Shown: positions 1 to 8,866 of the stretch, one piece after another
How the letters are laid out: each line of letters begins with the position of its first letter
Numbering within the stretch: position 1 is the stretch's first letter
Source: Armatimonadetes bacterium UBA1398
Lineage (GTDB): Bacteria > Armatimonadota > Zipacnadia > UBA1398
Direction: 5' to 3'
DNA: 61,993 bases
Assembly (NCBI GenBank): GCA_002305165.1
Contig: DBQI01000056.1
Location: 1 to 61,993, forward strand
Program-made: the position numbers and the translations under genes
Notes under the pieces: generated by a model
Databases searched by the model: none
Told to the model about the DNA's origin: nothing
The model's input: the letters and a program-made list of their open reading frames with translations, nothing else

Positions 1-25
1 CAACCCGCCCGCCCGGTACAGGCTC

Positions 26-967
26 GTGAGCATAGAGGTCCCTGCTGTCGCTGCCGAGGGCTGTGGCAGCTACCTCGTCGAGTGGCTGGGCATCGGGGTC
101 TCGGAGGAGCGTATCGGGTCAGACGCCATCCCCGTCGCGATCTGGAACTCGCCCGAGGATGGAGCCGAGGAGGTTCCCCCTCTACCGCGCGGCGCATGGC
201 TGCGCCTCTCGGTCTACCTACCCGATGAGCCACAGCGGCCCAGCGGCGCGGAGATCCTCGCCTCCGTAGCAGGCCTCCTATCCGACATGGAGATAACGGA
301 ACCGCCTCGCCTGGTGGCCGAGGAATGGATCCAGGAGGAGAACTGGGTCGACCGGTGGCGGGAGTACGCGCGTCCCATCGAGGTGGGGGAGCGCCTTCTC
401 ATCCAACCGACATGGATCGACGAGCCCCCAGCCCCGGGCCGAGTCGTCATCTACCTGGACCCCGGCCGAGCCTTCGGCGCCGGGAGCCACATCTCGACGC
501 GACTCGCTCTGGCCATGATCGAGACGTACCTGGCACCGGGGCAGGTAGTCGCCGATGTGGGGTGCGGGTCGGGGATCCTCACCATTGCGGCGGCGAAACT
601 GGGCGCGTCGCGCGTCATCGCTGTCGACATCGATCCCGTGGCGGTGGAGGCCACTGGGGCGAACGCCGAGGCCAACGGTGTGGCGCACCTCGTGCACCCG
701 GTCCTCGGGGACAAGCCGCCGGAGCCTGCTGGAGGCTATGACCTCTTGGTCGCCAACATCACCCCCCCGGTGCTCGGCAGGATCATGGGGGGCGTCGAGC
801 GGGCTCTCCGCCCGGGCGGACTGTTCCTGGCGAGCGGGATCATCGCCGAGCGCGCCGACGAGGTGCTCTCGGCGGCCTCCAACCACCCCAGCCTCAGCCT
901 GAGAGAACGCCGCTCCTCCGAAGGGTGGTGCGGCCTGGCCTTCCAGGCCCGACCAGATGGGCAATGA
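26..967 (+). CDS. prmA: Ribosomal protein L11 methyltransferase
   Basis: Predicted to trimethylate ribosomal protein L11 with S-adenosylmethionine in the cytoplasm. The 313-residue product has the family's variable N-terminal substrate domain and a Rossmann methyltransferase domain. Visible motifs are DPGRAFGAGSH at about 145-155 (the family usually has DPGxAFGTGxH), GCGSG at 179-183, the acidic DID after the second strand near 201, and NITPP at 244-248, the amino-group methyltransferase signature. Length is slightly above the usual 290-300. A GTG start is used 25 bases from the window edge, so an upstream start cannot be excluded. Its end overlaps the next methyltransferase by 11 bases, which suggests translational coupling. 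Confidence 0.92.
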   Translation: MSIEVPAVAAEGCGSYLVEWLGIGVSEERIGSDAIPVAIWNSPEDGAEEVPPLPRGAWLRLSVYLPDEPQRPSGAEILASVAGLLSDMEITEPPRLVAEEWIQEENWVDRWREYARPIEVGERLLIQPTWIDEPPAPGRVVIYLDPGRAFGAGSHISTRLALAMIETYLAPGQVVADVGCGSGILTIAAAKLGASRVIAVDIDPVAVEATGANAEANGVAHLVHPVLGDKPPEPAGGYDLLVANITPPVLGRIMGGVERALRPGGLFLASGIIAERADEVLSAASNHPSLSLRERRSSEGWCGLAFQARPDGQ

Positions 968-1721
968 CGTTGGGGGAGTCTCCTTCGGACCCGTGGCGCC
1001 CTACTACGATGCCCTGATGCAGTCTGTGCCCTACGAACGCTGGGCGGACTACACGGAGGCGCTCCTTGACGTTCATCATCCCGACCCGGTCGATCTACTG
1101 GAGCTATGCTGCGGGACGGGCCGCTTCGGGCTCGCCATGGCCCGCCGGGGCTACCGGGTGACGGGGGCAGACCTGTCGCCAGGGATGGTGGCCGAGGCAC
1201 GTCGCTCGGTCGCTCGGGAGGGGGCGGCAGTGGACCTCATCGTGGCCGATGCCTGCCGCCTCCCCCTCGAGGGCGGTTTCGACGCCGTCGTGTCCGTCTT
1301 CGATAGCCTCAACTACATCGTTCACGATGGAGGCCTCCGGGCGGCCTTCGAAGGGGCCTACAGGGCCCTCCGGCCAGGGGGAGTGTTCGCCTTCGACGTG
1401 AACACCGTGCTGGCCCTGGAGGAGGAGCTGTTCACCCAATCGCGACACGCCGAGGGTGAGCGGCTGTCCTATGACTGGGTCTCAAGCTGGGACCCCCGCA
1501 CACGACTCAGCACCATCCGGATGCAGTTCCAGTGGCGCGACGACGCGCGGGCCGAGCGGTTCGAAGAGGTGCATGTCCAGAGGGGCTACGAGGACGAAGA
1601 GATACGGCGGGAGCTCGGAGAGGCGGGCTTCGAGGTCAAGGGAGCCTATGTCGCCTACACCCTCCACCCACTCACTCCGAGCGCCTCCCGCGCCTACTAC
1701 GTTGCCGTGAAGCGAGACTGA
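957..1721 (+). CDS. Class I SAM-dependent methyltransferase
   Basis: A 254-residue Rossmann-fold methyltransferase of unknown substrate. The SAM-binding motif LELCCGTGRFG lies near residues 48-58, the acidic residue of motif II is in the GADLS stretch, and LRPGGVFAFDVN near 137-148 is the usual post-motif III region. The fold resembles small-molecule methyltransferases of the ubiquinone/menaquinone-biosynthesis or glycine-sarcosine type, but nothing seen fixes the acceptor. It starts inside prmA with an 11-base overlap, so the two are probably cotranscribed. It ends 15 bases before a lipoprotein gene. Confidence 0.85.
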   Translation: MGNDVGGVSFGPVAPYYDALMQSVPYERWADYTEALLDVHHPDPVDLLELCCGTGRFGLAMARRGYRVTGADLSPGMVAEARRSVAREGAAVDLIVADACRLPLEGGFDAVVSVFDSLNYIVHDGGLRAAFEGAYRALRPGGVFAFDVNTVLALEEELFTQSRHAEGERLSYDWVSSWDPRTRLSTIRMQFQWRDDARAERFEEVHVQRGYEDEEIRRELGEAGFEVKGAYVAYTLHPLTPSASRAYYVAVKRD

Positions 1722-1736
1722 GGGGGACGAAGAGCC

Positions 1737-2177
1737 ATGCAGCACGCAATCCGTCTTCTGGGCTGGGCCACTCTCTGCGTTCTGGTGGGAGTCGGATGCG
1801 GGAAGAAGGCTCCCGCAGAGGCGGCGGGCCAGACGCCGGAGGAGACGGCCAAGGCTTTCGCGGCCGCCATGGCGTCAGGCGACACCAAGACCGCCGCGGC
1901 GTACTGGGCCTATGACGCTCAAGCGAGGCAGGATAACCCCGACTGGGACTCGTTCCCGCCCGGCCAGCGTAGCCAGATCAAGGCGAAGCTCCGGGAGAGC
2001 AAGGCCGAGGAACTGCGAGCCGGCGCGTCGGTCTTCGCAGGGGCCGATAAGGGCGCGGAGACCGCCGCCCAAGGGGACCAGGTCACCGTGTCGGCGAGCG
2101 GCAGAGCCCTCGCGGTCATCAGCGTTACACAGTCGGACTCCGGCTACCAAGTGACCGGGTACGCCCCGGCGAGCTGA
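1737..2177 (+). CDS. Small lipoprotein, NTF2-like/DUF4878-type
   Basis: A 146-residue exported protein. A hydrophobic N-terminus ends in a lipobox-like VGVGC with Cys21, so it is probably lipidated and membrane anchored. After an Ala/Pro-rich linker the TPEETAKAFAAAMASGD stretch followed by a YW aromatic pair is typical of DUF4878/SnoaL-like small lipoproteins with an NTF2-like fold. No catalytic residues can be named. A GGGGGA ribosome site precedes the ATG. It sits between a methyltransferase and a secreted protein, all on one strand. Confidence 0.7.
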   Translation: MQHAIRLLGWATLCVLVGVGCGKKAPAEAAGQTPEETAKAFAAAMASGDTKTAAAYWAYDAQARQDNPDWDSFPPGQRSQIKAKLRESKAEELRAGASVFAGADKGAETAAQGDQVTVSASGRALAVISVTQSDSGYQVTGYAPAS

Positions 2178-2209
2178 CGGACCGACCAATGGCGCGGAGG
2201 AGACTGAGG

Positions 2210-3394
2210 ATGCGCGCTCATGGTTGCCAGCGGCTCCCGCTCCTCTGGCGCCTCGCGCTCTGCCTCATCGCGGGCATGTGTGGGGCCGCGTGGGCGGACC
2301 CAGCCTTCGAGCCCTACCAAGTGACCGAGACCCATCGCATCCGCCTGGAGAACCGCACCGGAGGCCTGGTGGAGATCTCCCCCGACGGGGGCGCCAACTG
2401 GCTGGAGATCGGCAAGGTCACTCGGCCCGCCCGACGGCTCGCCGAGGGCTACGCGGCTACGGTGTGGTCCAAGGACGGCGCCGTGTGCGGGACCGCGGTC
2501 CAAGGCATCCGCATCCGCGTGCGGCGGAGCGAGCGCGCGGACGGCCGGGGCGCCCTCATCGCCGTTGTCCCCAAGGAGTTCGCCGATCCACCCCCTGGTT
2601 TCGGGGGCTTCAGCCCCGGCGGAGGCGGCATCTACACGAACATCCCGGCGGGAACGGGCATCTTCCGCAATCTGGCCCCCTACGTGGGCAACCCCGTCTA
2701 CGTCGAGTACGGGGAGCGGCTCGTACCGCTTCCGCGCGACTATGAGCCTCTGGTGAACGACCGCATCATCATCGCGGTAAGGAGACCTACCAACCCGCCA
2801 CTGGCCTTCGTCTTCGAGAACCGGGAGGGGGGGCTCGTCTACGCCGAGACAACGGACGGCGAGCGCATCCCCTTGGCCCGGGTGACCCGGCCGGTTCGCG
2901 GGGTGGGCCGATTCGATGCCACCGGCTTCACCGGCGTGGGCTGCATCAACACGAACCACTCCGGCGTGATCACCATATCGACGGCGCCGGACCGCGATGG
3001 CACGGCCCTCTTCGACGATCCCTTCGGCGAGTCCCGAGGGGGCTTCATGATCCAGCCCCACCGCCATGCGGAGAACGAGGGGTGGCCCATCGATCAGGTC
3101 ATGGTCATCGCCCCCCTCTCGCAGAGCCATCCCCCACTAGAGGGCAGGGCGCCCCTCTTCCTGGGCTTCCTCGGGCTCCACTTCCAGTCTCGGGACCCCG
3201 CCTCCAGTTACTACTGCAGCATGAGCGTGGACCGCGGCGACTGGGAGGCACTACCCGAATACATCGGGCGCAGCGCCAGCCTCTTCACCGCCGACGGGCT
3301 CGCCCGCTACTTCGCCCAGTCCGGCGAGCCCAGGACTGTGCGCGAGGGGGTTACGGCGATTCGGATCGGCCTCCCGGACTTCGCGTCCGAGTGA
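2210..3394 (+). CDS. Secreted protein with an internally duplicated unknown domain
   Basis: A 394-residue protein I do not recognise. It has a signal peptide of about 29 residues (leucine-rich core, AWA-D cleavage). Two segments are similar: residues 44-103 and 199-258 both begin with an ENRxGGLV motif, continue to a VTRP motif about 20 residues later and end in a beta-rich stretch. A Gly/Pro-rich loop (about 128-150) and a single-copy C-terminal domain complete it. I chose the ATG at 2210 because GGAGG sits 9 bases upstream; the ATG at 2189 has no ribosome site. It follows the lipoprotein gene by 32 bases and may be in the same operon. Confidence 0.6.
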   Translation: MRAHGCQRLPLLWRLALCLIAGMCGAAWADPAFEPYQVTETHRIRLENRTGGLVEISPDGGANWLEIGKVTRPARRLAEGYAATVWSKDGAVCGTAVQGIRIRVRRSERADGRGALIAVVPKEFADPPPGFGGFSPGGGGIYTNIPAGTGIFRNLAPYVGNPVYVEYGERLVPLPRDYEPLVNDRIIIAVRRPTNPPLAFVFENREGGLVYAETTDGERIPLARVTRPVRGVGRFDATGFTGVGCINTNHSGVITISTAPDRDGTALFDDPFGESRGGFMIQPHRHAENEGWPIDQVMVIAPLSQSHPPLEGRAPLFLGFLGLHFQSRDPASSYYCSMSVDRGDWEALPEYIGRSASLFTADGLARYFAQSGEPRTVREGVTAIRIGLPDFASE

Positions 3395-3540
3395 GCCGTC
3401 AGTGGTTGACCCGTCGCCGGTATTCGCTCTCATTCATGGAGGTTCTGAGGGCCGGCGGAGGAAGGGGCTTCCCTCATCACAGCGAGACGCGCGGTTGAGG
3501 ATGTCTTGCACCCTCGGTCGCGGCCAGGGCATGACTATCG

Positions 3541-3557
3541 CCGGGCCCGACGCCCGG
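3541..3557 (+). other. GC hairpin in the leader of the Gfo/Idh gene
   Basis: CCGGGC pairs with GCCCGG around a five-base loop, ending four bases before the GGGAGG ribosome site of the next gene. It could act as a terminator for the upstream operon or hinder ribosome loading. The rest of the 180-base gap (3395-3573) shows nothing else convincing. Confidence 0.35.
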
Positions 3558-3573
3558 TTAGGGAGGTACGCGC

Positions 3574-4578
3574 GTGTCAGAAGTCAGGATCGGGCTGATC
3601 GGCTGCGGCGGTATGGGAACGGAACTGGGACGGAACGTGGGGAAAGTAGGCCCCCCGGCTAGCGTAGTCGCCGCATGCGACATTCTAGAGGACCGCCGCT
3701 GTGCTCTTGCGACGGAGCTCGGGGCCACCCCCATCGCGAGCGCGGACAAGCTGCTCGCCCGCGAGGATGTCGACGCCGTTATCGTCGCGGTGCCCAACTA
3801 CCTGCACTCGCCCATCGCCGTGGCGGCGGCGAAGGCGGGCAAGCACGTCTACAGCGAGAAGCCCATGGCCCTCTTCGTCGAGGACTGCACGGCGATGATC
3901 GACGCATGCAAGGCAGCCGGCGTCAAGCTCATGGTCGGTCATGTGCTGCGGTACATCGGGGCGTTCCGCCTTGCCGCGGACCACGTCCGCAAGGGCGACA
4001 TCGGGGAGCCGGGCGCCATCGCGATCACGCGGATCGGGACACTCAACTACGGCGGCGCCGCAGCCGAGTGGCGCAACAAGGACGAGACGAGCGGCGGGTA
4101 CATCTTCGAGGTTCATGTGCATGAGCTAGACTACATGCGCAGCGTCATGGGTGAGCCCGAGGAGGTCTACTCCTCGGCAGCCAAGTTCGTGCCGCGCTCG
4201 GCTGGCGACTTCGAGGACATTCAGTCCGTTACGGCGTGGTTCGAAAAGGGTCGGATCGCCCAACTCCTCGCCGGCAACTCCTCGCCCTCGGGCATGTACA
4301 ACGCCTACATCCAGGGCTCGGAGGGCGAGATCGTCTTCAACGGCTGGAGCGGCATCACCCTGCGGCGCTTCGATGAGGAGGCGCGGGAGATCTCCGCGCC
4401 CGAGAACGCGCCCAATCCCGTAGCCGAGGAGCTGGGGGACTTCGTGACGTCCATAGTCACCGATTGTGAGCCGGCGGTGCCCGGTGAGGAGGGACGTCGC
4501 TCGGTAGCCTACGCGCGAGCGGCGGTCATGAGCGGCCGAGAGCGCCGTCCCGTGCGTATCTCGGAGCTACTGCCCTAG
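3574..4578 (+). CDS. Gfo/Idh/MocA-family oxidoreductase
   Basis: A 334-residue NAD(P)-dependent dehydrogenase of the sugar/inositol class, substrate unknown. The dinucleotide site GLIGCGGMG is at residues 7-15, the family EKP motif is at 95-97 after a VPNYLH loop, and a catalytic-domain EVHVHELDY segment near 185 supplies the expected His/Asp residues. It has the complete usual length. A GTG start is used with GGGAGG 7 bases upstream. It stands alone on this strand between a 180-base and a 110-base gap, and gives no operon clue to its substrate. Confidence 0.88.
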   Translation: MSEVRIGLIGCGGMGTELGRNVGKVGPPASVVAACDILEDRRCALATELGATPIASADKLLAREDVDAVIVAVPNYLHSPIAVAAAKAGKHVYSEKPMALFVEDCTAMIDACKAAGVKLMVGHVLRYIGAFRLAADHVRKGDIGEPGAIAITRIGTLNYGGAAAEWRNKDETSGGYIFEVHVHELDYMRSVMGEPEEVYSSAAKFVPRSAGDFEDIQSVTAWFEKGRIAQLLAGNSSPSGMYNAYIQGSEGEIVFNGWSGITLRRFDEEAREISAPENAPNPVAEELGDFVTSIVTDCEPAVPGEEGRRSVAYARAAVMSGRERRPVRISELLP

Positions 4579-4688
4579 GAGACGCGACATCGGGCGCGCC
4601 CGAACGTCCGGAATGAGGCACACGGAGCCCCGTCGTCCGGGGCCGAGCGGGGCGGCCGCGCGAGTGCCCGCCCGGAAGGAGCGACGAT

Positions 4689-5222
4689 ATGCCGGAACCT
4701 CTGGACCCTATGGCCGGCCAGGAACAACCGACGGGGCTCGCGGACAAACTGACCAACCTCGCCCGCAAGATCCCCGGTTACGGAGGCTACATCGATCGCG
4801 AGGCGCGGCGGGATGCCGACAAGCAGCTACGGCTGCGTGTCGCGGAGCACTTGGGCGAAGCTATCTCCCAGCTACAGGCGCTCTCCGAGCGGCTGTCCCG
4901 GCAGATGAAACTGGATGACATCGGGACTGTGGACCGGGCCCTCAACCGCATCCGCGCCGTGCAGGCCAAGGTCGAGCATGCCGACTACGGCTCGGCCGGC
5001 ATCTTCTCCCTAGTCAAGATCGACGCCGAGCGCCTGGGCGCGATCTACGACCACGACCTCGAGCTTCTCGAACTCGCCGATGCGGTCGTCCGGCAGAGCC
5101 ACACGGTGGCAATGGCTGAGAACGAGGGGATCCAGGCTCAAGCCGATACCCTCGAGGCTCGTGTCAAGGAGTTCGAGAACCACTTGGTCGCTCGCGAGCA
5201 CATCATGACGAGTGCCGAGTAG
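4689..5222 (+). CDS. Alpha-helical coiled-coil protein, partner of the SPFH gene
   Basis: A 177-residue soluble protein with no signal peptide, no membrane segment and no cysteine. From about residue 40 to the end it is almost wholly helical with heptad-like runs of Leu, Ala, Glu and Arg, so a long coiled coil is likely. It opens with a short Pro/Gly-rich segment. I do not recognise a named family. AAGGAG stands 8 bases before the ATG. It ends 25 bases before the SPFH/zinc-ribbon gene, so a shared transcript and a physical partnership are plausible. The preceding 110 bases contain a 12-bp CGGGCGCGCCCG palindrome and no gene. Confidence 0.65.
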   Translation: MPEPLDPMAGQEQPTGLADKLTNLARKIPGYGGYIDREARRDADKQLRLRVAEHLGEAISQLQALSERLSRQMKLDDIGTVDRALNRIRAVQAKVEHADYGSAGIFSLVKIDAERLGAIYDHDLELLELADAVVRQSHTVAMAENEGIQAQADTLEARVKEFENHLVAREHIMTSAE

Positions 5223-5247
5223 CCGTCCCGCAGAGAGGAGCACGGAG

Positions 5248-6339
5248 ATGCGCATATTCGACATGATCGAGTGGGCCGATGACTACGGGGAGGAACTCGT
5301 GCATCGGGTGCCTCAGACCGGCAGCGGGGACTTCCGCCTGGGCTCGCAGCTCGTCGTGCGCGAGAGCCAGGAGGGCGTCTTCGTCCGCGATGGGAAGGCG
5401 CTCGATGTCTTCGGCCCCGGACGGCACACGCTGGAGACGGCGAACCTGCCCCTCCTCACGGAGCTCATCGGCCGAGCCTTCGGCGGGAACTCGCCCTTCA
5501 CCGCCGAGATGTACTTCGTTAGCACCCGGGTCTTCCAGAACCTGAAGTGGGGCACGAAGCAGCCCGTGATCTTCCGGGATCCCGAGCTGCGGATGGTCCG
5601 GCTCCGCGCCTACGGCACCTTCTCGGTCAAGGTGGCCAACCCCCAGCTATTCATCAGTGAGATCGTGGGCACGGTCAGCAGCTATGACAAGGACACCGTC
5701 AACGACTGGATGCGGGAGTTCATCGTTTCCCGAATGATCGACGGCCTGGGCGAGTTTGGCCGGTCCATCCTAGACCTGCCGATGTACTACGAGGAGCTGG
5801 GCGCGGCGATCAAGGCCAGAGTCCTAGTCGACTTCGCAAAGTACGGCCTGGATGTCGTGGACTTCAACATCGGAGCGATCACCCCGCCGGAGGAAGTCCA
5901 GGCCATGATCGACAAGCGGACGAGCATGTCCATTGTCGGAGACATGGGCGAGTACACCCAGTTCCAGGCCGCTAACGCCATCTCCGATGCCGCTCGCAAC
6001 CCGGGTGGAATGGCGGGGGCAGGAGTCGGATTGGGCGCGGGCGTCGCCATGGGCCAGGTCATGGCCGGCGCCATGCAGGGCGCGACCGCCCAGCAGCCGC
6101 AACAGCCGGCGGCTCAGACGCCTGCCGACACAGCCTCCCAGGGAGGCGCCGCCGCGGCTGCGGCCGGCAGCAGGACCTGCCCGAAGTGCAACCATCAGAA
6201 CCCGCCCGACGCCAAGTTCTGCATGGGCTGCGGCGAGAAGTTCGCCCAGGAAACGGGCGCCTTCTGCCCCGAATGTGGCCACAAGAACCCGCCGGGCTCG
6301 AAGTTCTGCATGGAGTGCGGCACGAAGATCGGCGGCTGA
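5248..6339 (+). CDS. SPFH-domain protein with two C-terminal zinc ribbons (YdjI-like)
   Basis: A 363-residue protein of the YdjI/virion-core-like SPFH group. Residues 1-235 form an SPFH (band 7) domain with no N-terminal membrane segment. A Gly/Ala/Gln-rich linker of about 60 residues follows (250-308). Two zinc ribbons close the protein, with cysteines 311, 314, 325, 328 and 340, 343, 354, 357, each CPxC or CPEC then CxxCG. In Bacillus the related YdjI is linked to membrane-stress complexes; here the role is inferred only. The ATG at 5248 has GAGAGGAGCACGGAG before it and gives a typical family start; an upstream ATG would overlap the previous gene. Confidence 0.82.
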   Translation: MRIFDMIEWADDYGEELVHRVPQTGSGDFRLGSQLVVRESQEGVFVRDGKALDVFGPGRHTLETANLPLLTELIGRAFGGNSPFTAEMYFVSTRVFQNLKWGTKQPVIFRDPELRMVRLRAYGTFSVKVANPQLFISEIVGTVSSYDKDTVNDWMREFIVSRMIDGLGEFGRSILDLPMYYEELGAAIKARVLVDFAKYGLDVVDFNIGAITPPEEVQAMIDKRTSMSIVGDMGEYTQFQAANAISDAARNPGGMAGAGVGLGAGVAMGQVMAGAMQGATAQQPQQPAAQTPADTASQGGAAAAAAGSRTCPKCNHQNPPDAKFCMGCGEKFAQETGAFCPECGHKNPPGSKFCMECGTKIGG

Positions 6340-6346
6340 AGCACGG

Positions 6347-6375
6347 GGGCGCCACCGCAGCTCGCGGTGGCGCCC
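6347..6375. terminator. Bidirectional hairpin between convergent genes
   Basis: A 12-bp perfect stem (6347-6358 with 6364-6375) around a five-base AGCTC loop sits between two stop codons, 6339 on plus and 6384 on minus. There is no run of T on either side. It is well placed to end both transcripts. Confidence 0.8.
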
Positions 6376-6383
6376 TCCCCGCG

Positions 6384-7703
6384 CTACCTCACCGCAGCCG
6401 CGATCAGTCGGTACGCGCGCGTGCCCAGACCGATCTCCTCGGCGTATTCCAGGTACGCCAGGTCGAAGGGCGCCTCCTCGAGATCATTCCTCCGGCTCCG
6501 CTCGCGCACGATCACATCCGTCATGGCCTGATCCATCGCGACGGGGTCGGTGCCGATAAGCAGGCAGTTGGGCGTCGGCTCGTTGGTGCTGACCCACTCC
6601 TGGGGCTCGATGTAGGGCCCGCGGTCATAGAGGGCCTGGATGCCGTCGATGATCGAGAAGCGGGTCTTCCCTCCGAGCTCGGGGGTAGCGTACATCTCGG
6701 GCACCGTCTTGCGGATCTCCGTCGCGTAGCAGTTGCCAACAGGCATACCGATGGCCTCCGCCAGCGGCCCTTCCACGGTCATCTGGGTAGCCCCGCGGCC
6801 GCCGGTGGCCAGCAGCAGGTACTGTCCCTGATACTGGAAGGGATGGGCGGAGAACCCCTGGGTCTGCTGACCGATGACCTGAGCGAGGCTCTCGTCCGTG
6901 TACTCACCCGCCGGCGCCGTTGCCACCGCGCTCTGTCCCGTGTCGTCGGTGACCTTCAGGGACGCCTCCGACTCCAGGCGCCACGGACCCAGCTTCCGGG
7001 TCATCATCCACGGTTGATGGGAGTGCAGATCCCAGGCGCGTATAACCGCCCCGAAGTAGTTCTTCATCACCCCCGTGGTGCCGGTGAGGGGGTGGTGCTT
7101 CAGAGCGCTCAGGTTGATCACATGATCGGCGTCCGCCACGACCCGCTGAATCTCGAGGGGGCTATCGTCGGGCGGATGGGGGAGCTGCAGGCCGGCCCCA
7201 GGGGCGATATCCCACTCCGAACGGCGGTAGGTGGGGAGGCACTGAGCGAGATCCTCGACCACCTCCTCGACATGGTCCACCGGCGCGTTGTCCCAGACGG
7301 TTATCTGCTCGGCTCGCACGCGATAGCCGTCCGCGGTGGGCAGGGAGCGGAGGAGTTCCACGACCGCACGCACCGTCTCGGGCCGCGTACCCACTCGCAT
7401 GGGGCTGCCCGCGGCGTTCACCTTGATGACGAAGCGATCCTCGGACCCGACCCGAGGGACGAGCGCCGCGACGGCCTCTTCGGCCGTGCGCGAGCCGGTG
7501 AGGGTAGCTAGACCGGCGCGCACCATCTCACGGATGACATCGCCCTGAGGGATGAAGTCCCTTGTGGCGCTCGGGGAGTAGGCTCTCACCACACGGCCCG
7601 TCAAGGGCCCGGCCCACGTTGGTCGCGCCGTGGCCCCGATCAGGGCTGCCGCACCTGCCGCGCGCCCAAGGAACTGCCTGCGAGTCATGCCGCTCCCCGT
7701 CAT
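6384..7703 (-). CDS. Tat-exported DUF362 protein
   Basis: A 439-residue protein of the DUF362 family, whose biochemical role is not established. The N-terminus has a twin-arginine signal, TRRQFLGRAAG, with a hydrophobic core and an AxA-type cleavage site near residue 31, so a folded, possibly cofactor-bearing protein is exported. The DUF362 body includes VIKVNAAGSP and the conserved LSALKHHPLTGTTGVMKN core. I used the ATG at 7703 because AGGAG lies 8 bases upstream; starts further out overlap the preceding gene. It follows the amidohydrolase gene by 11 bases and is the last gene of a three-gene operon. Confidence 0.8.
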   Translation of the reverse strand: MTGSGMTRRQFLGRAAGAAALIGATARPTWAGPLTGRVVRAYSPSATRDFIPQGDVIREMVRAGLATLTGSRTAEEAVAALVPRVGSEDRFVIKVNAAGSPMRVGTRPETVRAVVELLRSLPTADGYRVRAEQITVWDNAPVDHVEEVVEDLAQCLPTYRRSEWDIAPGAGLQLPHPPDDSPLEIQRVVADADHVINLSALKHHPLTGTTGVMKNYFGAVIRAWDLHSHQPWMMTRKLGPWRLESEASLKVTDDTGQSAVATAPAGEYTDESLAQVIGQQTQGFSAHPFQYQGQYLLLATGGRGATQMTVEGPLAEAIGMPVGNCYATEIRKTVPEMYATPELGGKTRFSIIDGIQALYDRGPYIEPQEWVSTNEPTPNCLLIGTDPVAMDQAMTDVIVRERSRRNDLEEAPFDLAYLEYAEEIGLGTRAYRLIAAAVR

Positions 7704-7714
7704 CAACCCACTCC

Positions 7715-8866
7715 TCACGCGTCGCCGGGCCACAGGGCCTCGGGTATCTCAGCGAACACCGCCCGCATCCCACGCGCGAGCGCACCGTACTCTCCGTCGA
7801 TGCCTAACGCCCGCGCGCCGCACAAGGTTGCCATCATGAGAGCGTCATCGGGGCTGAGTCCTGGGCAGCGGTCTACGGCGCAGCGCATCTCCTCCCGCAT
7901 GTCCAGGCCCTCGTTCGACACGAGTCCGTCCGTGCCCAGGCAGACGTTGACGCCCCTGGACAGCATGGAGGCGGCAGGGTGAGGCGAATGGCCGAAGTGG
8001 CGGTGGCTGCGCGGACAGTACACCACCGAGGCCGAGGCCTTCAGGAGCAGCGGGAGATCCTGGGCATCCAGGTAGTTCCCGTGGAAGAGGACCGCGTGGT
8101 CGAGGACGCCCAGGTCACCGAGGTGCTGTGCGGGAGTGCGACCGTTGCCGCCGTAATCGGCCGGGTCGCCTCCGTTCGCCGCGATCAGATCCGCCAGCGG
8201 GCCCGAGGCCGCGGCGGAAAGCTCCGCCTCCGCCTCGATCTCCGCGAGGTGTATCGCGAAGAGCCGTCCGTGCCGGTCAGCCAGGTCCCGTGCCCGGCGG
8301 ATCAGATCCGGGTGCACGGTGTAGGGCGTATGGGGCTCCACTGCTGACAGCCTCCCAGCCCGCTCATCGGCCTCGGCCCGCTCGACCACCTGGCTCCAGA
8401 ATGGCCGCTCATCCTCGCGGCTGGTGTAGGAGATGAACTCATAGGCAGGCAACACAGCGGCCGATGACTCCGCCCGCACGCCCCAGAGGGTGCTGTCCAG
8501 GATGACAGCGGTCCCTGACTGGCGGAGGGTCTCAGCCCCGAGGTCGGCTGCTCGTTGGAAACCTGCACGACCGTCGTCGGCCATCGCTCGACTCCGGCGT
8601 GCGACCTCGGCCATCCAGTCCGGGAGACCGCCGGCGGCGGGGATGGCGCCATGGCTGGTGAGCTCGAGATGAGCATGGGCGTTGATAAGGCCAGGCGTAA
8701 GACGCACGTCGCCGTGGTCAACGACCTCATCTGCCTGTGGGGCGATCTCGCGCCATCGCCCCACGGCGAGGATCACATCACCGCGGACGAGGACCCCTCC
8801 GTCGGCCACCGCAGGCATAACAACGGGATGGACCCAGCGGGCCCGGTGGCCTATCGCCCGATCCAC
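7715..8866 (-). CDS. Amidohydrolase, probable MTA/adenosine-type deaminase
   Basis: A 383-residue metal-dependent hydrolase of the cytosine/adenosine deaminase group (COG0402 type). Metal ligands are visible: HAH at 64-66, a mid-protein IHLAE histidine, an HGN histidine and the Asp in GTDGLVSNEGLDM. These match 5-methylthioadenosine/S-adenosylhomocysteine deaminases. Its GTG start overlaps the 3-prime end of the upstream phosphorylase gene by 16 bases, with GGAGAGG about 10 bases before it, so translation is probably coupled. The pairing suggests deamination of methylthioadenosine to methylthioinosine ahead of phosphorolysis. Aminofutalosine deaminase is an alternative. Confidence 0.75.
   Translation of the reverse strand: MDRAIGHRARWVHPVVMPAVADGGVLVRGDVILAVGRWREIAPQADEVVDHGDVRLTPGLINAHAHLELTSHGAIPAAGGLPDWMAEVARRSRAMADDGRAGFQRAADLGAETLRQSGTAVILDSTLWGVRAESSAAVLPAYEFISYTSREDERPFWSQVVERAEADERAGRLSAVEPHTPYTVHPDLIRRARDLADRHGRLFAIHLAEIEAEAELSAAASGPLADLIAANGGDPADYGGNGRTPAQHLGDLGVLDHAVLFHGNYLDAQDLPLLLKASASVVYCPRSHRHFGHSPHPAASMLSRGVNVCLGTDGLVSNEGLDMREEMRCAVDRCPGLSPDDALMMATLCGARALGIDGEYGALARGMRAVFAEIPEALWPGDA

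Noticed and set aside
3402..3662. Short plus-strand frame before the Gfo/Idh gene
   Set aside because: It overlaps the start of a well-defined gene by about 90 bases, has no ribosome site and no family resemblance.
6186..7511. Plus-strand frame of 441 codons opposite the DUF362 gene
   Set aside because: It crosses the terminator hairpin and the end of the SPFH gene and shows no protein-like motifs.
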